A DNA stretch of 64,000 nt, from contig FN649744.1 of NCBI GenBank assembly GCA_000310025.1, positions 1 to 64,000 of the forward strand, written 5' to 3'. The notes below the pieces were generated by a model. It saw only the letters and a program-made list of their open reading frames with translations, was not told where the DNA came from and ran no database searches. A program made the translations under genes and the position numbers. This DNA is from Ectocarpus siliculosus. Lineage: Eukaryota > Sar > Phaeophyceae > Ectocarpales > Ectocarpaceae. Below are positions 12,201 to 24,100 of the stretch, in pieces. Numbering within the stretch: position 1 is the stretch's first letter; each line of letters opens with the position of its first letter.

Positions 12201-14356
12201 CCTAACAACAACCGGGCTTTTCCCGCAGATGATGACCCTTAGGTAAGATACAAAACTACTTTGCGAGGTTCGCAAAGTTAGACGGATAACCAAAATATCA
12301 AAGCTAAACACGGCACGGGTACTTTGTGGCAGTTCTAAGCTCGTAACACTTTCTGTTGAAAAAATGACAACACTTTTTCTGTGACTTTCAGTTGAACATG
12401 GAAAGATCTTCCACGCCATGGTAGGGACATACAAGTCTATCGTCACCATACACAAGGAAATCATGTGCAGAAACAAGCGATTGTCGTTTGAAAGCTATGG
12501 ATTTGAGATCTGAACTTCTCTCGCGTTATATCACCAGGTTCTCGAGCTCCGTTCGTGTATCATCAGTACACTTGAGGGCGAGCTCGGTGCTAAGCCTTGT
12601 TGTACACTCGAGCAAAGGCCTGCTCGGCTCCGCGCACGCCGACTGCAAGGCGGTGACACTACCGGCCGATGGTCAGCACAAGTGGTCAAGAGAGGAGGTA
12701 TCAGGACGAGACATCGATGTGGACGTGCGGGGCGTCAAGAGGTGTGCTGCCCGTTACTTCTGAAACGTGCACGTAAAGGCAGTTGGGATGGTCGATTCAG
12801 TCATTGTTTCGTTTACGACATAGCGATGAACGACCATGCATGAATTGTGCAAGTGCGTTTATCTTTTAGCCTCGGTGTGTGAGCTGTGTGTCTGTATATT
12901 CATCACAATGTGTTCGTGGAAAACAACAGAGCACTACGTAGCGAACTCGGTCTACCCTCCCCGCACAATGACTATCACATCACCCTCGATTACCTTCCGT
13001 TCGTGGTGTTCTCTTCAATGCTTTGCATACCGTTGTCTCACTCAAGAATGAACCATGTCGACATCAAGAACAGTTTGTACTGATGGATTGATAAAAGTCG
13101 TTCGCACACTTAAAGCCCCAACAACGCCTGTTGCCGCCAATTTACCATCGCTGTCACCCCTTCGCTGATCGTGGTTCACCCCCCCCCCTCCGTGAACAGC
13201 TTTGAAAACACCCGGAGCATCACCGTGGTCATAACTGCCGGTAGTGGGACCTTTTGTTCCATCCACCGAATCTATGCCCGGGGTGTTCGGGCGTAGAGGG
13301 AGCAATCAAGCATGGTCGGACAAGCATGGTCACAGCAAGCGAGGCAGCAACCTGGTTGATTTCCGCATGGGGGGGATCAAACGAGGGGGCGTGTCGTTTC
13401 CCTCTTGCAAGAAGTAATTGTTCTGAAATGTATGTCGCTGTCACTGGGACCTGGATTAAGGCACTCGTGTGCTACTTGTGCCAGCAGAAAGACACCCTGG
13501 CATCGTCTTCTTGGTAGGTGCACAACACATACCGCTAAAGGAAAAACAACTTGGACAGTAATGCTCGGCCACACACCCGTGGCTGAGCGCTTGGATAGGT
13601 AACCTCGCAAATGGCTGACGTTTGGACATGGTTTCGAATCTCAGTGCAGTCACACGAACTCGGATTTGTCTCACAATTAATTCATAACAACGTGGAAAGC
13701 GATAAATCGTGTGTACGCAAGAGTTCGACGTTACGGTCGACGATGTAAAGGAACCGCTGAGCCCTTCGCGCGATCAAAATCAAGGCAAGCAACACAGGAG
13801 GAAGGCGGAGAAAACCGCTCCTGTGTGGCCTCCTTCCGTGTGACCCCGACTGGTGTGTCCAGTGTTGTACCGAAAGGTGTAAGGACCGACGTCCACATCC
13901 AGAATAAAGTGGACGGCAAACCTAAAAAGTAACAAACGACGACCCAAATGAACGAGGGATTGTTTGGTCGGCAAAAACCCGCCTTGGCAAGGGGCAAAGA
14001 TTGGGTTCGTAGCGCTTAGCTAGCGCACTAACATGGGATTCGTATCTCACCGCCAAGTGGGTAGTCTCGTCCCGCATACGGCGGTGAGCGGTACATGCAC
14101 ATGCGGACGGGCACCTGTGTGCCGCAGTATCACATGCAAGTCTGTCACCTCCACTGTTCGATTATCTGTTTCCGTCAGGACCTCGAGCGATACCCTGCCC
14201 CTCCTTGAAACTTTCAAAGTGAAAAGAAGCGCCAATTCTTCTCTTCCTCGATGGCACTATTGCAACAGATGACAGACTGCCCTGAGTACAGGACAAGCAA
14301 AGAAATGTTCTTCGTACCTTCGCGCAGACTCGAACTCGAAACTAGGCATTAGACTA
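9289..14356. other. no gene supported; one unassigned reading frame
   Basis: Five kilobases without a recognisable domain. The longest frame, 11503-12246 on the plus strand (247 codons), is Ser/Pro/Gly-rich and has no motif I know. It could be an exon or chance. A TA microsatellite lies at 10195-10206. I saw no tRNA or rRNA. Confidence 0.45.
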
Positions 14357-14359
14357 TTA

Positions 14360-15064
14360 GGGCGCGGTGGGGATCGCAGTTAGTTTTCCTCTTCAAAAAT
14401 CCAGGAAACGCCTGCATAAAATCTCACTCCAGTACGAAGCTTCAATCGCAAATTAACCTTCCGCTGACCCCCTCTCGTGTACAATGTTAGTATCTGAGAT
14501 TGTAGCCCTTGCGATACACTGCAGACTAGCGGTCCGCGATTTTCCAAACGACCCTTCTATAATCGAGATCGGTGAGCTACAAGCAGGATTTTTACAGCTG
14601 CTGTGCGGTCCGATTTTGAAACGCTTCAAGCATACATCAGCAACCAACGGCGAATCAGCGCCTATGTGAGCCTGTGGGGCCGCGAACTTCAGCGCAGCTC
14701 TTCCTTCATATGTTCTTCTCGTCGCCACAGTCGATCTTACTGTCTGCGGTGATTTTTATGTAGGTCTAGCTAGAAGCAAAGGTGCTTGAAGCGTTTCAAA
14801 ATCGGACTGCACAGCAGCTGCAAGAATCCTGCTTGTAGCTCACCGATCTCGATGATGGAAGGGTCGTTTGGAAAATCGCGGACCGCTAGTCTGCAGTGTA
14901 TCGCAAGGGCTACAATCTCAGATACTAACATTGTACACGAGAGGGGGTCAGCGGACGGTTAATTTGCGATTGAAGCTTCGTACTGGAGTTAGACTTTGGA
15001 AAACTGAGATATGCAGGTGTTTCCTGGGTTTTTGAAGAGGAAAACTGCGATCCCCACCGCGCCC
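14360..15064. mobile_element. fold-back element 2 with TTA target duplication (PIF/Harbinger-like MITE)
   Basis: Arms 14360-14636 and 14783-15064 are reverse complements with few differences; the loop is about 146 bases. The ends read GGGCGCGGTGGGGATCGCAG on the left and the exact complement on the right. Both sides are flanked by TTA (14357-14359 and 15065-15067). A 3-bp TTA/TAA duplication is typical of PIF/Harbinger transposons, hence the tentative class. There is no transposase, so it would depend on an element elsewhere. The right arm has a small difference near 14990-15030. Confidence 0.88.
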
Positions 15065-15067
15065 TTA

Positions 15068-18000
15068 AGGTTACGGGGTAGATCTGCCCGTTCTTAGTCG
15101 GGAATATCTTAGTTTGTTGGGGGAATCTATCTACGCAATAAAGCATGCCTGAAATCAGTCCACGAGGCGACGGAAAGCTACCACAGCATACCAACGCGGG
15201 TGAATGCGCACGGACATTGCGAAAATACGTCAACTATTGCAACACAATATTTCCAGTTGCTCAGTCGTTCACCTGTCCCCTGTCCCCTGACAAATTCGAG
15301 ACAACAGGCACCAACAAATCAGCCAGAGAGAAGAGCACACCGTGGTGCCATTCAACGGCCATCGCGGACCGTTTTCAGAGGCACGCTTCCTTGTGTTCAT
15401 CATCGCAGCACGTACTCTCTACACCCGAGCAAGACGTACGAATGCGAGCTCCCGCGACTGATGTGGTTGCTAGAGCGCAAATATCAGAATGTGCATGTCC
15501 CACCAGACAAAGCCGCCGGGACCTGCACTGCCTCTCTTTCTCGTTTGTGTTTAGATGTTTCCAGTTGTAGCACAAAGAGGAAATGGAACAAACACACGCT
15601 GCGCAACCAGTCTTGTGCTATTATCCAAACCGCATGAGCAATATCCCCGTTCTGTCAGAGCGCTGTACATCAGTCCTCTTCTGTTTATCGCTCCTTCCGG
15701 ACTGCGCCTTGCATGCCCCGAATGCTCACGTAAACCGTGACCCGGTTAACAGGCATCCCAACGCTCTGCGGATGATGCAGCGACCAGGGTGCTCATTGCC
15801 TCGTTTTTCTTCACGGGAGGGCTGTGGGAGGTGTAGAGAATCCTAGAGCGGGTTGAGGCCTCGATTGCTGTGCGTCGTTTGCCTCGCCTTTGCCTCCCTC
15901 GACCATCCCGGCAGCAGCAAGCAGGGCATCCAGTTCCGCATATTTCCTCGTGGGAAAGACAACACCATCGGGGGTTTGATGGGGATGGAGAAAGATGTCC
16001 TCCTCCTCCTCCTCCTCCTCCTCCTCCTCCTCCTCCCCGTACTCCTCATCCGTAGTCCACCCAACGGGGTCCCATGCTGTTTGTAAGCACCATACACCAC
16101 ACGGTTACAGCGTTCGGATAAACAAACGCGCGGCGGAGCGGTGCCAACATGTCGGGTGAGCTGACAACGAGACTCGCTTGTTTCTATCAACCATCCATGG
16201 CAGTGAGAAAAGTGGATCGAACCGAAAGCTGGTTGAAAGTAAAGTCATTCTTTATTAACCTTCTACTCTGGGTGAGCGAAGAGTCCGGAGTGTGGGGCTA
16301 TGATCTGCCACCGGAGGTTGGCTATTTCCTTTGGTGTGATGTGGGGAGGAATACCAAGCGTGACCGAGCGAACTCAGTCCAGCTAGGGTTGGTGCGGAGT
16401 GTGGTGAGCCTTCGTGGACTCATTTGCCCATCCTCGTAAAGATTCATCAACTATTCGCAGCTGTTGGGAATCGCAAGAGCCATGGACCGTCGGGAAGAAC
16501 AGTGATGATCTATTTTCACATATTCCCTCAGATCCTACTCTTTATGTACGTGTGTCTATGCTCCCTGAATCTCCATATCCTGACCTCCACATATTGCAAG
16601 GTAAAATCATTCACCAACCGACAAGACTGACTCGAATTTGACACAAACGATAGTACTCCTGTGTGTGGTACGTCGGATGAACGTTTGTCTGCATGGGCCA
16701 CGTGCGAAAAGCGATCAGTGGACTCTTTCGCTCCCGAAGTCTCGAGAGAACACAAAACGGTATTGAAACCTTGACACCATCCTACCGCGCAACTACGTGT
16801 CACTCGGTGCTATTGTACAATCACGTGAAGGCTCCCTCCGGCACTGAGAGAGCGTTCAGCGCTGGTGCGGGAGTTTCCTGTTGGCGAGAGGTCCTCCGGC
16901 CATGACAGGAGGCCTCACCAAAAACAACCCATTCATGAGCTGATCTTCGCCGAGGAAGACAGCAGTACATTGGGCAAAACAATTCACGCAGTTGCGCCGA
17001 CGGGGCATTGTAGAAATACCAAACATCGTTTGTCAGAACACACGCAGTCGTAGAGAGCTCCAACATGTTGAACTATGATGCAAGCCTCCTCGATTGGACG
17101 ACCCCTCCGAGTTCTCGTCCTGGGAATCTGTAAGGTAGTGGCCGCGTATATCCTCTCCCTCCTCCTCCTCGTCCTCGTCCTCCTCCTCCTCCACCACCAC
17201 CTCCACCACCACCNNNNNNNNNNNNNNNNNNNNNNNNNNNNNNNNNNNNNNNNNNNNNNNNNNNNNNNNNNNNNNNNNNNNNNNNNNNNNNNNNNNNNNN
17301 NNNNNNNNNNNNNNNNNNNNNNNNNNNNNNNNNNNNNNNNNNNNNNNNNNNNNNNNNNNNNNNNNNNNNNNNNNNNNNNNNNNNNNNNNNNNNNNNNNNN
17401 NNNNNNNNNNNNNNNNNNNNNNNNNNNNNNNNNNNNNNNNCTCCTCCTCCTCCTCCTTCGTTCTTCTGCCTACCAAGATTGCATATCGACGAGGGTCGTA
17501 CTTGCCTTTTCGACCTGAAAAAGATCTTGAAAGCGGCGAGCAACGTCGTGTGATGAAGGTGCCCGAAGACAACGACGTGTGTACCCCGTACGTACGCCTT
17601 GTTTTCGCGACGTGTTTGCACCTGAGGGCGGTAATGGCCCGGCAGAGGCTTCACCCGCATGTTCCCCGCCGACGTTTGCTGGTGTCCCCCTCCCCCTCCC
17701 GGATCGTTGCATGGCCTTGGCCGCACCAGACTGTCAACTCCCTACCTCGACATCGTTGTCTTCACCGTGTTGATTGACGTGCTGCGGCTCTCGTCGGTTT
17801 ACCTTCGACAATATGATGTAGCTCTCATCTCCCAAGGCCTTCTTTCCAGCAGGACAGCGCGTGTGTTGTCTTCTGATATGTGCATATGCGCGTATGCATA
17901 CAGTAAGGAGCGCGGATGTCCGTTGTCCGTTTTTTTGTCCGTTTTTTTCTGAAAAAAACGTGTAACTGCTTCTGTGGGGGGGGTATGTTTTGGGGGGTAT

Positions 18001-20273
18001 CAATATTATCTGTGGGCCCCCCCCTTGGGAGCAAGCAAACGGGGTGTCTCCGGGGCGTTGTTGGTGGGTTTGTTTCCTTGCCACGAATCCTGGTGTCCTC
18101 ATCGTGCCAGGCTCTCGAGGGTGTGCGGCACCTCTTGGATCATCACACTAGGGGTAGAGCAAGAAGGGCAGAGCGGCGAGAACAGACCGAACTGGCTTTC
18201 TCCTCGCCGAGAGTAGTGTGAAGCGGAGGGAGCATCGCGCCTTAGAGAGAGGATCGGGAACACGAGACACACAAGTGAGGAAAACTCTGTCGCGATCGTG
18301 TTACACGTGCCCGTGCGTGATACGAAACTACGTAGGGATATCGCCTCTATGGTTACGTTATGGCACAAGCAATGCACGGGTTGGACATGGTATAGTTTAC
18401 GTGAAAGGCTGAGCTTTACTTTCGGACCCGTTTCCTTTGGCAGCACTCCTGTCCCATTCGAAGTAACAGCGTGTCTACCACTGCTGCAGCCAGCAGTAGA
18501 TCGGACAGACTTTGACCGACACGGCAGCAGCAGCAGCAGCGTCCAACCCAACACCAGTTTTAATCAGACCAACGCACATCCACAGCGCGTATTCACCGCG
18601 TACGTATGCAAACGCGCAAGGTCATTGTCGGCCTAGGCCACCGAAAAGGGGACGTATTACAACAACTTTACGGGAAGGCGCACAGGGTCTGCCCTGTTGA
18701 ACCAACCCCCCTTCGGCATTTACGGTGTATGTATGTATACAACAGCAGTACAGCAGTACCACAGCATACAGGCGTTCGTTCTTGGTCCGGTCCAGGATTG
18801 TAGAAGAGGAACAAAACAGAACGTACCGCAGGTACAAACGAGCGACGGTTTAGAGTCAATGATTAGCATAGTCTGCGCTAGTGAAAAATGGTAGTTGCTC
18901 GCACAGCTCCCCCCTGCAGCTCCGTTGTGCATCCCTCCGTGTACTGCTGTGCGACGTGCAATCGTCCAATCCTCGTCATAAGGCGGGATGTGATGTCTGG
19001 GTAGCGGGAATGGAAAGTTTGGAGACATTACCAGAACTGTTACCCATCCCGACGTATGTACTGGGCGTCTAGACGAAAGAAGTTTGCCGTGCGAATGTAG
19101 AGAGAATCAGAGATAGGATAGGATTACTGCATCACGTCGTTTTCGGCGCCTTTCAACCTACTACTTTGCACTTGTCTTCAACACATGATTGAACCGACCT
19201 ATGCACACTATGGTATTCTACCAACAGCAGGGCGATTGATTGCAATTGCATGGCCGGGATTTCTTTCTCTCTCGCATCACCTGTGTACAAATAGCTAAAC
19301 CGCGCATGACTGCTGTGTGTTTTCTTGGCACAATGAAGATTGTATCATCCCCACGGTAGCCAGCCAGCCCACCAACAGTGTAGTAAGATGGTATTCTACA
19401 ACTGTACCGCAGTTCTGTGCTCGACTAAACGCTTCACAGCTAACGCAAATCGCATGTACCGGTACCGCCCTACTCGAAAATATGGCGACCATGGCGATGG
19501 TACGCATTTGTATCCGCAATAGTCCTTATTTGTTCGACGGATTGGTTTGTGCCATTGGATACGGTTGTCTCCGAGTGGCGCCTCAGCGGTACAGCAGTAC
19601 CTCGCGCATGAAGGCCACCATAGATAGGTGTGTTGGGTGGGTGCCCGGGGTTGTACAGCAGCAGTGGTACAGTGGCCGGTGACATGCGGTTCCAACTGGG
19701 GGGTCATGACTCTCCTCGTTAACCCATTTTCAACAATCTAGCCAGACAACGTTGTTTCCTGCAGCCGCTACAGAAGTTTCACGGAGGCGTGGCTTGATGG
19801 GCGCGTTGCAACGCAGCAGTAGCGGTGGAATTCCTTCGCGCGAGAAGTAATGGGCATGTTTCCTCTGTCGCGTGTGGACAAGAGTTGGGGGGGCAAGTTT
19901 GTCGGTCCAGGGGGGAGTCACGTGGAGTGGAACACGTTTTACCTGTCGAGAATGCGTCTGATCTCTGCTGCCCAATTTTGTGGTTGTATCGTCTGTGCCC
20001 GCATCTATATAGCATGGGCCACGGTAACCGACTGACCACTGAGCAGACTGCATTCTCTCCATCTTCTTCGTAGAAAAAAGTGCCCTCGCCTCCCAACGTT
20101 TTGGCGGGGATGTCACAACACCAACACTGCTGCTGCTGCTGCTGCTCCTGCTCCTGCTGCTGTGTGTATCGTCCTCCTCGTCTACACAGGAAGCGGTCGA
20201 CCGGGCGCCGCTTTTTTCCATCCAGTCGGGTGACTCCCACTCCCACACACACTTGAGGGGTAAGAGGCTGACG
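15068..20273. other. no gene supported; microsatellites and assembly gap
   Basis: This holds a pure CTC tract at 15995-16036, a CTC/CAC tract running into the gap at 17155-17213 and resuming at 17441-17457, a CAG run near 18522-18540, and a CTG run at 20126-20162. Reading frames of 60-220 codons are mostly microsatellite or antisense shadows. Several CAGCAGTAC-type words occur at 18740-18765 and 19587-19600. Confidence 0.5.
17214..17440. other. assembly gap, 227 N
   Basis: The run of N is bordered on both sides by CTC/CAC trinucleotide repeat, so the missing DNA is probably more of the same repeat. Its non-round length suggests an estimated size. Confidence 0.98.
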
Positions 20274-21105
20274 ATGAGCGAGGTGGTCAAGGCCGGCGTG
20301 TTGGAGGTAACGGTGGTGCAGGCTACCGGGGTCGACCTTCTTGTGGCAACGTCCACCCTGTCTCGAACGTGAGTTACGACTGCTGTGTCCGAGGCAGCAG
20401 AAGGGCCCCACTCCCCCCGCCGCTAACGCGCGAGGGTCCACCTGTGTTGTGCAGCATGGCCACGTTTACTCGGCGTTTCCTTCGCCCTTGTAGTACAGTA
20501 TTCGGAGTCACACATCTGTAGTATTCGAAAGTAACGCACCTTTGTGGTGCTCGGCACAGCAATTTTCAACGAACAGGTTCGATCCCCCACTTGTACAGGC
20601 GACTACCCATGTGTCAATCCTCCTTACCCCTGCTCTTTCTGCATCTCCGTCTATCCCCTTTGCCTTCCTTCCCCGTTCTGGTACCCCCGACAACGCATTA
20701 CAAATATTTAGCGCCCGTCGAAAACCCGCACTCGTGGCACGCGTCACCGTGGATGGCACAACAAAATCCGGGCAGCCGGCCCAGCGGAGCCATCATCCGG
20801 TGTGGTTCCCGGCGCAGCCGCTCAACCTCGGCGACATGAACGCGTCATCGTCGACCTCCCGCGCTAGGGGGGGCACCAGCGTCGCGCGCAATGGCGGCGG
20901 CAGAGGCAGCAGCAGCAGCAGCAGCGTTAACCACAGCGCCCGCTTGTTTGGGCGCGCCTTCAGCAACGGCACCGCACACACCCCAGAGAGGGAGGCAGTG
21001 AACGGCCCGCTCGGTCTGGCGAGGGATCGTTACGGTGGTGGTGCAGGCGATGGTAGCGGCGACGGCGGAGAGGGTTATGAATCCGGCAACCCGGGCCATG
21101 GTGGC

Positions 21106-21143
<38 letters not shown>

Positions 21144-24100
21144 CAGCAGTGGCGGCGGCGGCGGCGGCAGCGGCGGCGGCGTTGCGCGCGGGCTGCTGTT
21201 CGAGGTGCGCGAGTTCTACGGCCCGACCCGTATCGTCGTAGAGTTGGTATCCGGAGGAAGCGGCGGCGGCGGCGGCGGCGCGGGAAGTGGTACCGTGCTC
21301 GGCGTGTGTGAGGCTAGGCTTGCGGAGGCCTTGGTCGGAAGGGGCGGAGGGTCAGGGGCGTCCTGCAGACAAGAAAGGGCCTCCTCTTCGTCTGGGTTGA
21401 AGGGTGAGACCCGTTTCTTGTCCCTGCGTAGTGTGAGCGGCAAAGTAGTGAGTCTTGAAGACTAGCTGGTGTCTTTTTTTGGTGCACTCTCACAAGACGG
21501 ACGAAAGAAGGCTAAGACTACACATGCTGAACACCCAGGGATGACAGCCAGGTGCGGTACGTGACACGTTTTTCGTGTTGTGCCTCGTCGGTTGCGGTTC
21601 CTCTTAGCACCGAGTGGCATGCATCGAGTATTGCCCCGGCGATACCCTTGTTTCAAACGCCGTGCTGCGAAGGATGCCAAACAACTCGACATGCCCGGAG
21701 TCCGGCGCAAAGCAGCAGTTTTACGGCGTACAAAGCACCAACTTTTTGCGGTGGGCGTCTGAAAACCTAGCTGCTACTGTTGTGTATGTGGACTTTTGAT
21801 TGAAGTCTCCCCGCCCTCCCCCCCTCTTTGCACGTACAACCATTGACGAACCCACCTCAAAGGCACGGCAGCCGCGGGCGGACGTCCCAAGCAAGCGGCT
21901 GCCGTTCTTTTTCCGAAAGAGGAGAAGAACCAATCTCCAACACTGCCTCCAGAGAGGCATGAGGACAACAGCAGCGTGCTAGATGAGGGCGATGCCGATG
22001 CCGATGCCGCTGGCCGGCCGCGGCTCGACGTCGCCCCCTCTCACTCGGCCACCGGCGATGAAGGGGCTATTATCTCGGCACAAGAAGCTAGCGCCGACGC
22101 GGGTACCGGTGCTGATGCCGCCGACGCGGTCCCCGGCCCGAGCTCTACCGCCGGTGCTACCACCGGTACCCCTGAAGAAAGCGCGGGGTGCTTGCCGGGC
22201 GGAGGCGTGTTTGGGAGCTGGCGGCGACGCCGCCGAGGCAGCAGGCAGCGGCGTTCATCCGACGGCGGGCTTGCTAGCACCGGTGGCAGCCCCGGGGCTG
22301 GTGGGGGTGGGGTAGGTGGCGGCAGCGGGCCCGACAAGATGAGCAACAACAGCTCCGGAAGCAAGTCTTGGCGCAGCGGCGGCGGCGGCGGCAGCAGCGG
22401 CGGGTTGGCAGGAAGGAACCGGAGCACGAGGGAGGGGGGCGGCGGGGTCTCGTCGTTGGCCGGGAAGGCGGTGGCGGCGGCGGCAGGAAAGAAGGCGAAC
22501 AAACCGGCCGCGACAGCGTTGACCCTGGAAGAGGTCGAGATGCTCGCCACCAACGATTGGGGTGAGGGGTACGCGAACGGTTCGGCGAGAGATATCTGGA
22601 AAGAGTTGACCCATGTCGGGGGCGGTGGCGGCGGCGGGAATGGGGGGAAGGGCAAGGGCACTGGGGCCGGCGGGAGCAGGCTTGGGCCGGCGGTGCGCCT
22701 GCGCCTACGGTTTATCCCGCTCTGGGACTGCCTGGCGGTAAGCGGGAAACGAGTTAGTTTGTGTTTGCCAGACATGCTTTGGCTGCTGTGTGTCGTTGCC
22801 AGTTTGAGTTGGTGTGTTTGCGCGTGTGGGTTAAGCCGGAACGTCAAGCGTCCATGATCAGCACGTTTGCGTCGGTGCGTGAGAGCATAGGCGGAATTCC
22901 CGGTGCCTCGTGTGCGGGGGTATAACGTCATCGCGCAAGTCCAGGCTTTGTCCTCGTTTTTGTCGTAGTCAAGGTCTTGTGTCCCTCGTCACATGATGCA
23001 TGTGATCTGAACATCTAAACGCCTCTACATGTTTCACTTACGCTTGGCCTGCCGGTTGTTGCTCCTCGCGATACATGATATCTGTTTGGTGTGCGCTTCT
23101 TCGCTTTGTGGTCGCTGGGTTTCAGGATGGGGCAGGCATGAACGGTCTGGGGGCTCTGCACGCGGCTGCCAGAGACGGAGACGCCAGGCTGGTGAGCTAA
23201 TCTCGGCAAAAGTATAGACGGGAGATTTGCTGCTTACGTCTGTCCAACAACCATTGTGAAGCAGAATGGGGAGCACGCGCGTGTGGAGTAGCTCCACCCG
23301 CACTAATGTTGCAGTATCCAACAGACGAGGACCCCGATTGGGCGCTTCCGCGCTTGTCGGATGGGGCTACTACTGCTGTATCGTCGTCGTGCTGTTGGCA
23401 TCTTCGAGATAGGAGAGTTTCCCAGTCGCCCTTTACATTTCCTTGCCAAATGTGTTCGGATCGTGGTAGTGTCGAAAGACTGCTCTTGTGGTCGCACCGT
23501 CCGTCCCTCTGTTGGTACGGCATGCGAAGAGGATAGGCTTCAATTCAAGTAGATGTTGTCGGCCGCACCAATGGCAAACTGTAGCCTCGGAGAAGGTGCT
23601 GAGTAGCTGCCGTCCACCTCGACTGCACCAAACGAAATCACGGCACCCCCCCCTTCAAACCATGATGTGCTCCGAGTCGCGTCACCCCCTCCTTGAAAAC
23701 ATGCCAATTCATCGCCCCCCCCCTCCCCCAACTCACGGCGAACCCTAACCCCCCACCACACTCACGCAGGTGGCTTCCCTGGCACGCCTGTGGCAGAAGC
23801 TGAGCCCCGGGTCGCAAGTGTTGTCCCTGCCCTGCCGACGGGGGCTGACTCCAATCCAGCACTGCATCGAAGCCGGGAAGGAGAATGCGCTCAGGGAGCT
23901 CTTGCGGGGGATAGCGAGGGATTCCGTTCGGGGCGGAGGGCCGGAGGTGGGTAGGCCGCCGCAGGGGATCAGGGCGTAGTGATGATGGCAGTGGCGCGGG
24001 GTTTTATACCAGTACACCGCTGGTTAGGAGCGGCACCGGCTTGCCTGGTTGGGGATGGTTCGTCAAGGAGGCAGTGTAGTGTATCCCAGGAAACGAGTGT

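Noticed and set aside
11503-12246. 247-codon Ser/Pro-rich frame as a gene
   Set aside because: No start context, domain or neighbouring exon supports it; kept only as a remark.
15853-16086. Poly-leucine/poly-proline frames
   Set aside because: They translate a CTC microsatellite.
22041-22931. 296-codon proline-rich frame on the minus strand
   Set aside because: Antisense of the Gly/Ser-rich exon 3 of the C2-ankyrin gene; composition is the mirror of the repeats.
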